The notes beneath the pieces are model-generated. The model did not search any database and was not told where the DNA came from. It saw only the letters and a program-made list of their open reading frames with translations. Positions 1 through 7,819 of a stretch of 41,436 nt of DNA are shown here, in pieces. Origin of the DNA: Actinomycetota bacterium (GTDB lineage: Bacteria > Actinomycetota > Actinomycetes > S36-B12); the NCBI GenBank assembly GCA_009699465.1, contig WLOE01000004.1:1-41436 (forward strand). Direction: 5' to 3'. A program made the position numbers and the translations under genes. Positions within the stretch are counted from its first letter, which is position 1; the number at the start of each line of letters is the position of its first letter.

Positions 1-690
1 CAGTTGGCATCCATGGGTTACCGCGTAGGCGTGGTCGATACGGATATTCAAAGCCCTGGCATTCACGTGCTCTTCGGATTCTCTGACGATCTTGAGAACA
101 CCCTGAACGATTACTTGTGGGGCAAGATGCCGATTAAGGATGCCGCGCATGACGTGACTTCGGTCATCGCTGCGAGTGCTCCGGTTGCTGAAGGTGGCGC
201 ATTGTTCCTCGTGCCATCCAGCATGAAGGCCGGAGATATTGCTCGCGTGCTTCGCGAAGGTTATGACGTTGGCACATTGAATGATGGTTTCCGCGATCTA
301 GCTAAAGATCTTCAGCTTGATTACTTGCTGATTGACACTCACCCAGGCTTGAACGAAGAGACGTTGCTCTCGATCACCATTAGTGACATCTTGCTGCTGA
401 TTCTGCGCCCAGATCGCCAAGACTTCCAAGGCACCGCCGTCACGGTTGACGTCGCCCGGAAACTGGGAGTGCCTGCCCTTTACCTCGTGGTGAACAAGGT
501 TCCTCGCGGTGTTGATACTGCAGATTTGCGTGAGCAAATGACAGCTGCCTATGCATCCGAAACTGCTGCGATCCTTCCATTGGCCGAAGAGGTCGTTCAA
601 AACGCATCTGCTGGCTTGTTCTCGCTGACAAGCCCAGATCACGATTGGTCAGAGCAGATTCGCACGATCGCTCAGCGAGTAACTCAGTAA
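1..690 (+). CDS. MinD/ParA-like P-loop ATPase, 5' truncated by window edge
   Basis: Frame is open to the window edge; 'GYRVGVVDTDIQSPGIHVLFG' and 'DYLLIDTHPGLNEETLLSITISDILLLILRPDRQDFQGT' match the MinD/ParA deviant-Walker fold. The P-loop itself would lie upstream of the window. Confidence 0.85.
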   Translation, partial: QLASMGYRVGVVDTDIQSPGIHVLFGFSDDLENTLNDYLWGKMPIKDAAHDVTSVIAASAPVAEGGALFLVPSSMKAGDIARVLREGYDVGTLNDGFRDLAKDLQLDYLLIDTHPGLNEETLLSITISDILLLILRPDRQDFQGTAVTVDVARKLGVPALYLVVNKVPRGVDTADLREQMTAAYASETAAILPLAEEVVQNASAGLFSLTSPDHDWSEQIRTIAQRVTQ

Positions 691-695
691 TACCA

Positions 696-2231
696 ATGAG
701 TGAATCCGAGTGGGCGGAGGATGCTTGGGATTTTCTACCCAAGCGTCAATCATTGAGTCAAGGTCCACCAGTAGCTGGCTCTGCTCCCGCGCCCGAAACC
801 AATGCTGATTCAGTTGATGATGCTTGGGGCTTCCTTTCCGCGCGAAAAGCTGAGGTTCTCGCGCGTATCGATCAACGGGGTGTCCCCGAAGCTGTTGTTG
901 AGCATCGAGAACGCGGGGAATTCAGGGCGGATATGGGTGGCGTCTCACTGAAACGCCGGGCTGTTCCAATGGCACGTGTTCTCCTCCTTGTCTCTGTCGC
1001 AGGATTTTTGACAGAAGCGGTTGCTGCAACGCAGATCATTTCCTTAGGTGGACCAAGAGCACTGCTCATCGTTTACCCGATCGGCGGCATCGGACTTCTT
1101 CTTGTCGCCCTGCTGCAGTTCCGCTTTGTGGATCAAGCAGGGCGCCTCAAGGTATTGCGTATTGCTGGATTGGGGTACGCGAGCGCATTTGTGGTGGCGC
1201 TACTGATGTTAGGCGCATCAGTCGTTCCTGTGGTCGCGGTTGCAATCATCTATCTACTCGGCGATCAATTAAATTTCCTAGTGCCGTTGCTTGTGTGGAG
1301 TTTGGCGGGAGATGAGTTCAATGTCGCTGAGGGTCGCAAGGTTTTTGGGTGGATTGTTGCGTGGACATATGCAGGCCAAGTTCTCGGTTTAGTGTTCGCT
1401 GCGACAAGTCCGTTACTCCTGAATCAGCTGGATGTCCCACTCACTATTGTTTTGGTGGTTGATCCCATCGTTTGCTTAGTAGTTGCCTTCTGGCTTCCAC
1501 ACAAACTCAAAGGAACCTTTGCTGCTGCCGGTTTAGCTCGACCTGAATCCCTGAAGGCATCTATCGGTAGTGCGCGCGATTTCATCAATGGCGTCCCGGT
1601 TTGGCGACTCTTCTTTATCTCGTCAATGATCACGTTCGTTGGTGGCATGACGCTATTCATCGGCTTCATGTCAAGCGAAGAGCAGATTATTGGTGACGAT
1701 GCGACAAAACTTCAGATCTATTTCGGATCCGTGATGCTGGCATCGCTGGTGATTTGCCTCATTCTTCAAAAGTTCTTCGCTGAACGAATGCTGGAAAAAC
1801 TAGGCATCCCAGGTGTTCTGATGATTTTACCCTTGGCCACAGTTTTCGGCGGAATTCTGGTTTCTGTAGGGATTTTGACTAGCAACCTGGCTTGGCTCGC
1901 TGTTGGTCTTGCTGCTTGGTTCATTCCGCGGTGGAGTATTGATGAAAATGCGCGTCGGGCTGCACTTGCATTGGTACCAGATGAGCGCAGAACCCGAGTG
2001 TCGTTCCTTGTTGATTTACTGCCTGTTTCAGTAGGTCTGATCGCTGCCGGTCCTGTTGCAGCGCTTGGGTTATTAACCGATCAGTTATGGGCAGTGCCAT
2101 TAGCGGCCGCAATCGTTGCTGGCGTTGCCGTTCCCTTTGCCATCAAAGTGCGTCGTGGCTGGGCAGACAGTTTGTTGAATTGGCGTTTGCGGCGGCGCAA
2201 ACAAAACCGCAGTTCCATCCTAGGAGAGTAG
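696..2231 (+). CDS. Polytopic MFS-type transporter, resembling Npt1/Npt2 nucleotide-transporter-like proteins, with cytoplasmic N-terminal tail
   Basis: ATG at 696 (MSESEWAEDAWDFLPKRQ...) just after the MinD stop; about 12 hydrophobic segments; 'LLVWSLAGDEFNVAEGRKVFGWIVAWTYAGQVLG' resembles the Npt/TLC-like MFS core. Confidence 0.7.
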   Translation: MSESEWAEDAWDFLPKRQSLSQGPPVAGSAPAPETNADSVDDAWGFLSARKAEVLARIDQRGVPEAVVEHRERGEFRADMGGVSLKRRAVPMARVLLLVSVAGFLTEAVAATQIISLGGPRALLIVYPIGGIGLLLVALLQFRFVDQAGRLKVLRIAGLGYASAFVVALLMLGASVVPVVAVAIIYLLGDQLNFLVPLLVWSLAGDEFNVAEGRKVFGWIVAWTYAGQVLGLVFAATSPLLLNQLDVPLTIVLVVDPIVCLVVAFWLPHKLKGTFAAAGLARPESLKASIGSARDFINGVPVWRLFFISSMITFVGGMTLFIGFMSSEEQIIGDDATKLQIYFGSVMLASLVICLILQKFFAERMLEKLGIPGVLMILPLATVFGGILVSVGILTSNLAWLAVGLAAWFIPRWSIDENARRAALALVPDERRTRVSFLVDLLPVSVGLIAAGPVAALGLLTDQLWAVPLAAAIVAGVAVPFAIKVRRGWADSLLNWRLRRRKQNRSSILGE

Positions 2232-2236
2232 GCATC

Positions 2237-3301
2237 ATGACCGACGTACAGGCAACTGAGCACGAGCCAGCTTTGAAGCACATTCTGCGCGTGGCAATGC
2301 GCTGGAAACTACTTGCCGCTTTCGCCGGCGTCTTCACCATTATTTTCGTATTCATTGCAGTTTACGTTGTGCAGTTCAGTGCGAACAATGCGCAGAAGCG
2401 TTTGGTCGATGAGCTTTCAACAACCGCGATCGGAGGGTCATCAACTATTGATGCGAGTCAATTCGTTGATCTGATTACGACTGTTCCAGCGGTGCCTGAC
2501 TCGAAAAACGAATTTGGTTTCGGTTACCCCGCGAGTCAGTTATATAAGGACCAGGCCAAGGCCTTGGTCAATATCAATCGAATCTCTGGTGAAGCGCTGA
2601 CTTACACGTACTTTAAGGACCCTAAAGACGGCAAGCTCTATGCAGCGGCGTCATCTGGTTACTACCTGAAGCCTCAGATTGGATACACCTACAAGGTTCC
2701 TATCTATAAAACCAGCTCCGAAGAAACAAACCGGTTAATGCTTGCCGGGCTGACCACCTCAACCGAGCAGCCTGCGTACTCAGATGGATACGGGTCTTGG
2801 ATTTCGCGATATGTTCCCATCGTCGATGCAAACGGAAAATCTGTGGGAGGTTTCGGAGTCGACTATCCGCTGACCTATGTTGACCAAGTTCGATCAGATG
2901 TGCAGAAGAGTTTGTACCCGGTGTTGATCGTCACATATCTGGTGCTCCTTGGCCTCGTACTTCTGGTGTCCACCTCGTTAGTGCGTCCACTGAAGCGATT
3001 AACTGCAGCGACAAAGCGTGTTGCTGATGGCGAATACGATCTCGATGTCCGAGGTATTGTGCGCACGCGATTTCCTGATGAGATGTTCGAGCTCGCGGAT
3101 TCGTTCGCGCTGATGGCCAAGAAGGTTGGCGCACGTGAGCGTTCCCTGACACAAGAAGTCCAGCGATTGAAAGTTGAAATTGACCAAAGTCGTCGCGAAG
3201 AAGCGGTCAGCCAAATTACCGATAACGATGATTTCGCTGCGCTAGCGGTCAAGGCTCAGGAAATGCGTAAAAGGATGCGTGAGGGCCTTGGTAAAGAATG
3301 A
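2237..3301 (+). CDS. Membrane sensor: TM - extracytoplasmic Cache/PDC-like domain - TM - HAMP - charged tail, no recognisable output domain
   Basis: ATG at 2237 (MTDVQATEHEPALKH). Two TM helices flank an ~190-aa region with 'GSWISRYVPIVDANGKSVGGFGVDYPL' (Cache-like), followed by HAMP-like 'SLVRPLKRLTAATKRVADGEYDLDV'. Confidence 0.75.
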   Translation: MTDVQATEHEPALKHILRVAMRWKLLAAFAGVFTIIFVFIAVYVVQFSANNAQKRLVDELSTTAIGGSSTIDASQFVDLITTVPAVPDSKNEFGFGYPASQLYKDQAKALVNINRISGEALTYTYFKDPKDGKLYAAASSGYYLKPQIGYTYKVPIYKTSSEETNRLMLAGLTTSTEQPAYSDGYGSWISRYVPIVDANGKSVGGFGVDYPLTYVDQVRSDVQKSLYPVLIVTYLVLLGLVLLVSTSLVRPLKRLTAATKRVADGEYDLDVRGIVRTRFPDEMFELADSFALMAKKVGARERSLTQEVQRLKVEIDQSRREEAVSQITDNDDFAALAVKAQEMRKRMREGLGKE

Positions 3302-4007
3302 AAATGAATCGCTGATCTCAGGTTTGCCTGGGTTTTCTGTACTCGATCTCTTTCATCCAGACATTACTGAGCAAACGCGCGAAGAACTTTTCACGCTAGC
3401 GTGCGAATTCCATGTTCGGTACTTTCCCGAATCTCCACATGCCATTGATGAATGGCGTGCGCATATCCAAACGGGGGAGTCCCCAACGCGCGAACGTGTA
3501 CATGTTTGGCTGATCTTTAAAGACACCAAGCCCGTGGGCATGTGGGCGGTTAACGTCAACATTGAGTCAGGTGTCGCTCTGATGTTGTTCGGTGCTGTTG
3601 ATAAGGAAGCGCGTTCCAATCTGCCCCATACTTGGTTGCGATCTTTCCTTGATGCGCTCATTGAGCTCTGTGTCACAGAGTGTGAAGTTTTAGGTCGAAA
3701 GGTTGATCTTGTGGCATTGGAAAGTGAAATGGGGCTGAAGAATCGGTGGGAATCGGCCGGATTTGCTCTGATCAATGTGCCGTATTTCGAGCCCACACTT
3801 GGAATGCATTGGGCTAATGCTCCAGAGGTGACCTTCTATGAGAACAACCATCTCTTTGTGCGATCTCTTGATCCCAATACAAGATCTGACTCAACTGATT
3901 CAGCACAGCGTGCGCTTCAAGCATTCGTCGTGGCCCACTACCAACTTGATGTAACTATTCCTCAAGTTGCAACAATGCTGAGTCAAGAACATGAGCGCAA
4001 CGCCTAA
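3279..4007 (+). CDS. GNAT-like acetyltransferase-fold protein (tentative)
   Basis: 242-aa ORF with GTG start overlapping the upstream gene; 'KPVGMWAVNVNIESGVALMLFGAV...VALESEMGLKNRWESAGF' resembles the GNAT core and C-terminal motif. Confidence 0.5.
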   Translation: MRALVKNENESLISGLPGFSVLDLFHPDITEQTREELFTLACEFHVRYFPESPHAIDEWRAHIQTGESPTRERVHVWLIFKDTKPVGMWAVNVNIESGVALMLFGAVDKEARSNLPHTWLRSFLDALIELCVTECEVLGRKVDLVALESEMGLKNRWESAGFALINVPYFEPTLGMHWANAPEVTFYENNHLFVRSLDPNTRSDSTDSAQRALQAFVVAHYQLDVTIPQVATMLSQEHERNA

Positions 4008-6232
4008 TCAAAGGTGAGTTTGTCGAGAAGTGCTCGACTACCAGCCTTCACTGCGCGTTTTTGTAGAACTGAGTATTTACCATCAGCGATTCGCAACGCA
4101 CCATCACTGATCAGAAGGTCAATCGCAGTAGTTAAGTCAGATGGTTCAAATTCGGTCAAGCGCGCCGATAATTCTTCGAACGTCGAGCTTCCTTCGCGCA
4201 GGATCGATGACACAATTCTGCGCTCAGCTGGCGTACGGTCGAGCAAGCCCATCATCCCGGCTGAAATGGCCTCGCGTGAAAGTGATCGAGTGACTGTCGT
4301 TTCCACGGCTATTGCATTTTCGCTGCGCTCTTCGCCAACAGTAAGTCGCAGATCACCGCAATGATTGCCTGGGCCAAGTATCGCAACTCTTCGAGTATCG
4401 CCGGTTGCTGTATCTGTTGCGATTTCCACCTTGCCAGAGATGATGAAAACAACTCGATCAGCTGCTGCGCCTTGGCGGTAAATGAAGTCACCTGTTTCAA
4501 ATCGCTCAGTGAGTAGGCGGGTCATCAGGGTTTCGGTTTGTCCTGCCGGTATTCCTATGCTCGACAAATCAACATCTGTGGTGTTTAACCGGGAGGACCA
4601 AATTTCTGCATACGAAGGTGTGGAAACAAGTAGCTCTTCATGTGTTCCTGATGTGTGCGACGCCTTCGAGCAGTAAAGAACCGAGTCAACTGCATGTGCC
4701 CATGACGGATTCTTCATAGTGATGATTACCTGAGGAACGTGATGCTTGCGCACCCCATTCAGCAGTGGCATCGCGGTGTCGCTATCTGAGAATGCTATTA
4801 GCGGACCAATGAGCAGTACTCGCGGTTGAGCAGCTAAACCCAATGCCAGCATCAGTCGCTGACGCTCATTAGGTGACAGTCTTGCTGCACCAGGCCCAAG
4901 CGGCCGATCAAGTGCCTTATCGCCGGTCGCTAGTTCGCCTAGACCAACGTCTGAAAGCAAGGATGCAATGGTGTTGTCACTGAGATCTTCACGCACTGCA
5001 AGAAATTGTTCGCGAAGCGAAGCATTAAAACCAGTTGCGTCTTCCGAAACTAAGTACACGTCTGGGTTCACCCCTGGCTTGCGGATGAAATACCCGTCGT
5101 AGGTTTCGCGCCAGTTCTTGTCCTCTGTGCCAGTCGCCAAAATCGACAAGACCGTGTTCGGTTCAAGGTCGGCGTCGGTCACGAGACCGATGAGAGCTCC
5201 CAATGGAAAATCTAAGGCGGCAAGGGTAAGGGATACATCAATGTCTTTTACGAATGCGCGCAAGTTCTCTTCTTCTTGAGTGGAGTCAAGAAGAACTTGA
5301 TCAACTCGAATTCGAGAAACCAAGGCAAGTTGAATAGAACGAATCCAAGGCGGCAACGCTTCGAGACCTCGCACCACCACTTCGACGTACAACAATGCTG
5401 CTGCGACGGCAGCGAGCATTTCTTGTCCGGATGTCAGTGCGAACATCACAACAAAGAGCAAACCCGCAAGACCAGCAGCATGTGCTGCTGTGAAGAGGCG
5501 AGCAATCGAAATGCCCTGGCGATGTGAGGCGTCAGTCAGGCGGATGGACCGCGCCTCAAACCGTGTAGTTGCCCAGCCGAACATTTGTATTCCGGCGATA
5601 TTGCGAGAAGACGTTAATGCTTCATCTACGGATTCGCCGACTTGGCTACCAGCATCAAGTTTTGCGCGATCGAGGACAATGAGGTTTTTGCCAATTGCAT
5701 TGCGAATGATTAAGAAAACACAGGTGGCGATGATCATCGCGATACCCGCACGCCACTCGATGTAAGTCAACAAACTTAAGCTGATCAGGATGCGGAATAC
5801 ACCGGGCATGCCTGAGGTGAACGTTTCTTCGAAGGCATTGCTGAGGTGATCCACGTCGGTGGTATGGCGGCTGACGATTGACGATCGAACGAGTTCCTCT
5901 CCGTTCATCGTGCGATTGGCAAGGGTCGCCGAAAATATTTGATTGCGAAGTCGATTTGCGGAATGAACGGCGAGCCTATGCCCCGCGATGTGTGCAAAAT
6001 AACCAACCACCAGTTGAGCGATGATCAATCCGATGAGAATGTAGACCCAGAAATCCCAATGTCCATGGTGCAGCAATGACTCCAACACCAGTGGGATTAC
6101 TGCTTGGCAAGCCAGCATGATGATCGTGAGCATCACGCCCACAACAAACACGGCACCAGAGCCCTTGAGGTAAGGCCGATACCACCGAATCAAACTACGA
6201 AATGCTGTGCGCTCGTCATTGGTTTTTGCCAC
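4004..6232 (-). CDS. ABC-exporter-fold protein (TMD plus degenerate NBD) with cyclic-nucleotide-binding domain and C-terminal winged-helix-like region
   Basis: 742 aa, GTG start. Exporter TMD signature 'SRHTTDVDHLSNAFEETFTSG'; NBD-like scaffold 'LSPNERQRLMLALGLAAQPRVLLIGPLIAFSD'; cNMP domain 'FETGDFIYRQGAAADRVVFIISGKVEIAT...ILGPGNHCGDLRLTVGEERSENAIAV'. Confidence 0.85.
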   Translation of the reverse strand: MAKTNDERTAFRSLIRWYRPYLKGSGAVFVVGVMLTIIMLACQAVIPLVLESLLHHGHWDFWVYILIGLIIAQLVVGYFAHIAGHRLAVHSANRLRNQIFSATLANRTMNGEELVRSSIVSRHTTDVDHLSNAFEETFTSGMPGVFRILISLSLLTYIEWRAGIAMIIATCVFLIIRNAIGKNLIVLDRAKLDAGSQVGESVDEALTSSRNIAGIQMFGWATTRFEARSIRLTDASHRQGISIARLFTAAHAAGLAGLLFVVMFALTSGQEMLAAVAAALLYVEVVVRGLEALPPWIRSIQLALVSRIRVDQVLLDSTQEEENLRAFVKDIDVSLTLAALDFPLGALIGLVTDADLEPNTVLSILATGTEDKNWRETYDGYFIRKPGVNPDVYLVSEDATGFNASLREQFLAVREDLSDNTIASLLSDVGLGELATGDKALDRPLGPGAARLSPNERQRLMLALGLAAQPRVLLIGPLIAFSDSDTAMPLLNGVRKHHVPQVIITMKNPSWAHAVDSVLYCSKASHTSGTHEELLVSTPSYAEIWSSRLNTTDVDLSSIGIPAGQTETLMTRLLTERFETGDFIYRQGAAADRVVFIISGKVEIATDTATGDTRRVAILGPGNHCGDLRLTVGEERSENAIAVETTVTRSLSREAISAGMMGLLDRTPAERRIVSSILREGSSTFEELSARLTEFEPSDLTTAIDLLISDGALRIADGKYSVLQKRAVKAGSRALLDKLTFD

Positions 6233-6280
6233 AGCTGCATCTTGCCGTATGAAGGTTTCGGCACAATTTCCTCCCTGCCC

Positions 6281-7270
6281 TTACAAGGTATTGAGGAGCG
6301 CAGCAATTTTCGGCGTGGTCTTCGCTCCTTGCGTATGCAGATTGATCCGCCAGCGTGGTTCTCCACCGAGTCCACCGATTCCTCCAGCTAACTCTTGAAT
6401 GAATCCGCGGTCCCCGAGCCAATTGATGCGTGACAGAGCCTCCGACTCAGAAATTTCAAGGTGCCCAGCAATTTCTTGCAACGTCATAGGACCCCGCCGA
6501 AGGAGTGCGCGTTGAGTAGCGCGAATCATGGGGGGAGTTTCGAGAAGATCCATCATTGACTTATCTGGGAGGTGCATAACCACGTCTCGAGAGACACCGA
6601 CACTGAGCTTGGCGTCACGCACATGTAGTTCATAGTTGTGTCCGCCAGTGGTGCGAAGGTTATCTAAGCCATGGAGGTGTAATCCAGCGATGGCAACACC
6701 TGGCTCAAGTTCTGGAAATCGAAATCCAACAAAGACTCCGTAAAAAGGAATGTGTTCCCAACGCACCTCATCAGATGCGCACACTTCTGCATACGTGCGA
6801 TACGGAGGATCTTGTGGTTTCACACTTCGCACGAGTACGCGGCTAAATGATCCTTCAAGGCGTACTGACGCAATAGCGCCTGCGTCGTCAACAAGTTCTT
6901 CAACAATAATTTTTAGTTGGTCGAGATCAACATCCTGAAGTCGTCGGGTGATTGGTGAATCCAATGTCGAAACAATTGCAAAAGGTGTTCGAGTATCTGG
7001 CGTCATGAGTTCTGCAGTGCCATGCCAATCAACGCGCCAAGGTTCGCCGTCGACCACGACAAGTTCACCATCGAGACGGTCAACGGTGCCAAGACCGTGG
7101 TCGCCGCCAGCGAGTGCTTCAGCCAGTGTTGCGACTCCATCGAATCCACCATCAAGCAGCACGTGCGCCAATTGCAGCTGATGCACAGCATCATCGGCAG
7201 AACATGCACGCGGGTCCAGGCCTGCTCGCCTAATGGTTGCTGCTGCTACCAACGCTGCATCGAACGTCAT
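6281..7270 (-). CDS. Alpha-acetolactate decarboxylase-like domain fused to C-terminal winged helix-turn-helix
   Basis: 'GDHGLGTVDRLDGELVVVDGEPWRVD', 'RLEGSFSRVLVRSVKPQDPPY', 'YGVFVGFRFPE', 'GLHLHGLDNLRTTGGHNYEL' match the ALDC family; then 'ATQRALLRRGPMTLQEIAGHLEISESEALSRINWLGDRGFIQE' matches wHTH. Confidence 0.85.
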   Translation of the reverse strand: MTFDAALVAAATIRRAGLDPRACSADDAVHQLQLAHVLLDGGFDGVATLAEALAGGDHGLGTVDRLDGELVVVDGEPWRVDWHGTAELMTPDTRTPFAIVSTLDSPITRRLQDVDLDQLKIIVEELVDDAGAIASVRLEGSFSRVLVRSVKPQDPPYRTYAEVCASDEVRWEHIPFYGVFVGFRFPELEPGVAIAGLHLHGLDNLRTTGGHNYELHVRDAKLSVGVSRDVVMHLPDKSMMDLLETPPMIRATQRALLRRGPMTLQEIAGHLEISESEALSRINWLGDRGFIQELAGGIGGLGGEPRWRINLHTQGAKTTPKIAALLNTL

Positions 7271-7294
7271 GACACCCTCGTATATCTAGGAAAC

Positions 7295-7318
7295 TCGCGA
7301 ACGATTGTTGCTTCGCGA
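7295..7318. promoter_or_regulatory. Dyad-symmetric operator candidate TCGCGAA-N10-TTCGCGA
   Basis: Perfect 7-bp inverted repeat in the 85-bp divergent intergenic region between the ALDC-wHTH gene and the DUF4190 gene. Confidence 0.5.
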
Positions 7319-7355
7319 TGGTGCGTGAAGCGTACGGCTCACTTAGAGTGTTGCC

Positions 7356-7751
7356 ATGACCACCAATGGTGAATTTGCCGAACCGATCACTTCGGAAGAT
7401 CCGGTCGCACCTGCGCCACTCTGGCAACCCACACCGCAGGCTGGTGCTGCTCTACCGAGTGCTCCCGTGACAAAGACCTCAAGCGATGCAGTCGTCGCTT
7501 TTGTTCTCTCGCTGGTCTCGTGGGCCATCTGCCCGGTTATTTTTGCTGTCGTAGCCCTGATTTTTGCTGCAAAAGCCTCAAAAGCCATTGATGTCAGTAG
7601 TGGCCAGCTCACTGGTGGGGGACTCAATCTCGCCGCAAAGATTATTGCCTGGGTCAATATCGGCTTTTGGGCGGCGATTTTCATCGTGGCAGCCTTCGTG
7701 GGACTCGTGCTGGCGTTGGCCGGAGCAGGTTCTCAGCCCGCTCTTCCATGA
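7356..7751 (+). CDS. DUF4190-like small membrane protein
   Basis: Pro-rich N-terminus followed by 'AVVAFVLSLVSWAICPVIFAVVALIFAAKASKAIDVSSGQLTGGGLNLAAKIIAWVNIGFWA', typical of the DUF4190 layout. Confidence 0.7.
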   Translation: MTTNGEFAEPITSEDPVAPAPLWQPTPQAGAALPSAPVTKTSSDAVVAFVLSLVSWAICPVIFAVVALIFAAKASKAIDVSSGQLTGGGLNLAAKIIAWVNIGFWAAIFIVAAFVGLVLALAGAGSQPALP

Positions 7752-7789
7752 GGGAAATTGCCCGAATTGGTCGGCTAGCGGACCCCGTT

Positions 7790-7819
7790 TTGACTCTTGG
7801 CAGCATTGCCGGGTAATCT
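7790..7819 (+). promoter_or_regulatory. Candidate sigma-A promoter for the str operon: TTGACT-N18-TAATCT
   Basis: -35 at 7790-7795, -10 at 7814-7819, 18-bp spacer, in the 266-bp region upstream of rpsL. Confidence 0.5.

Noticed and set aside
2087-2236. N-terminal extension of the Cache-HAMP ORF in the ORF track
   Set aside because: Overlaps the end of the transporter gene out of frame; ATG at 2237 gives a normal membrane-protein start.
4004-6232. ABC-cNMP gene as a decaying pseudogene
   Set aside because: The frame is intact over 742 codons, with conserved NBD scaffold and intact cNMP domain; motif loss looks selective rather than random decay.
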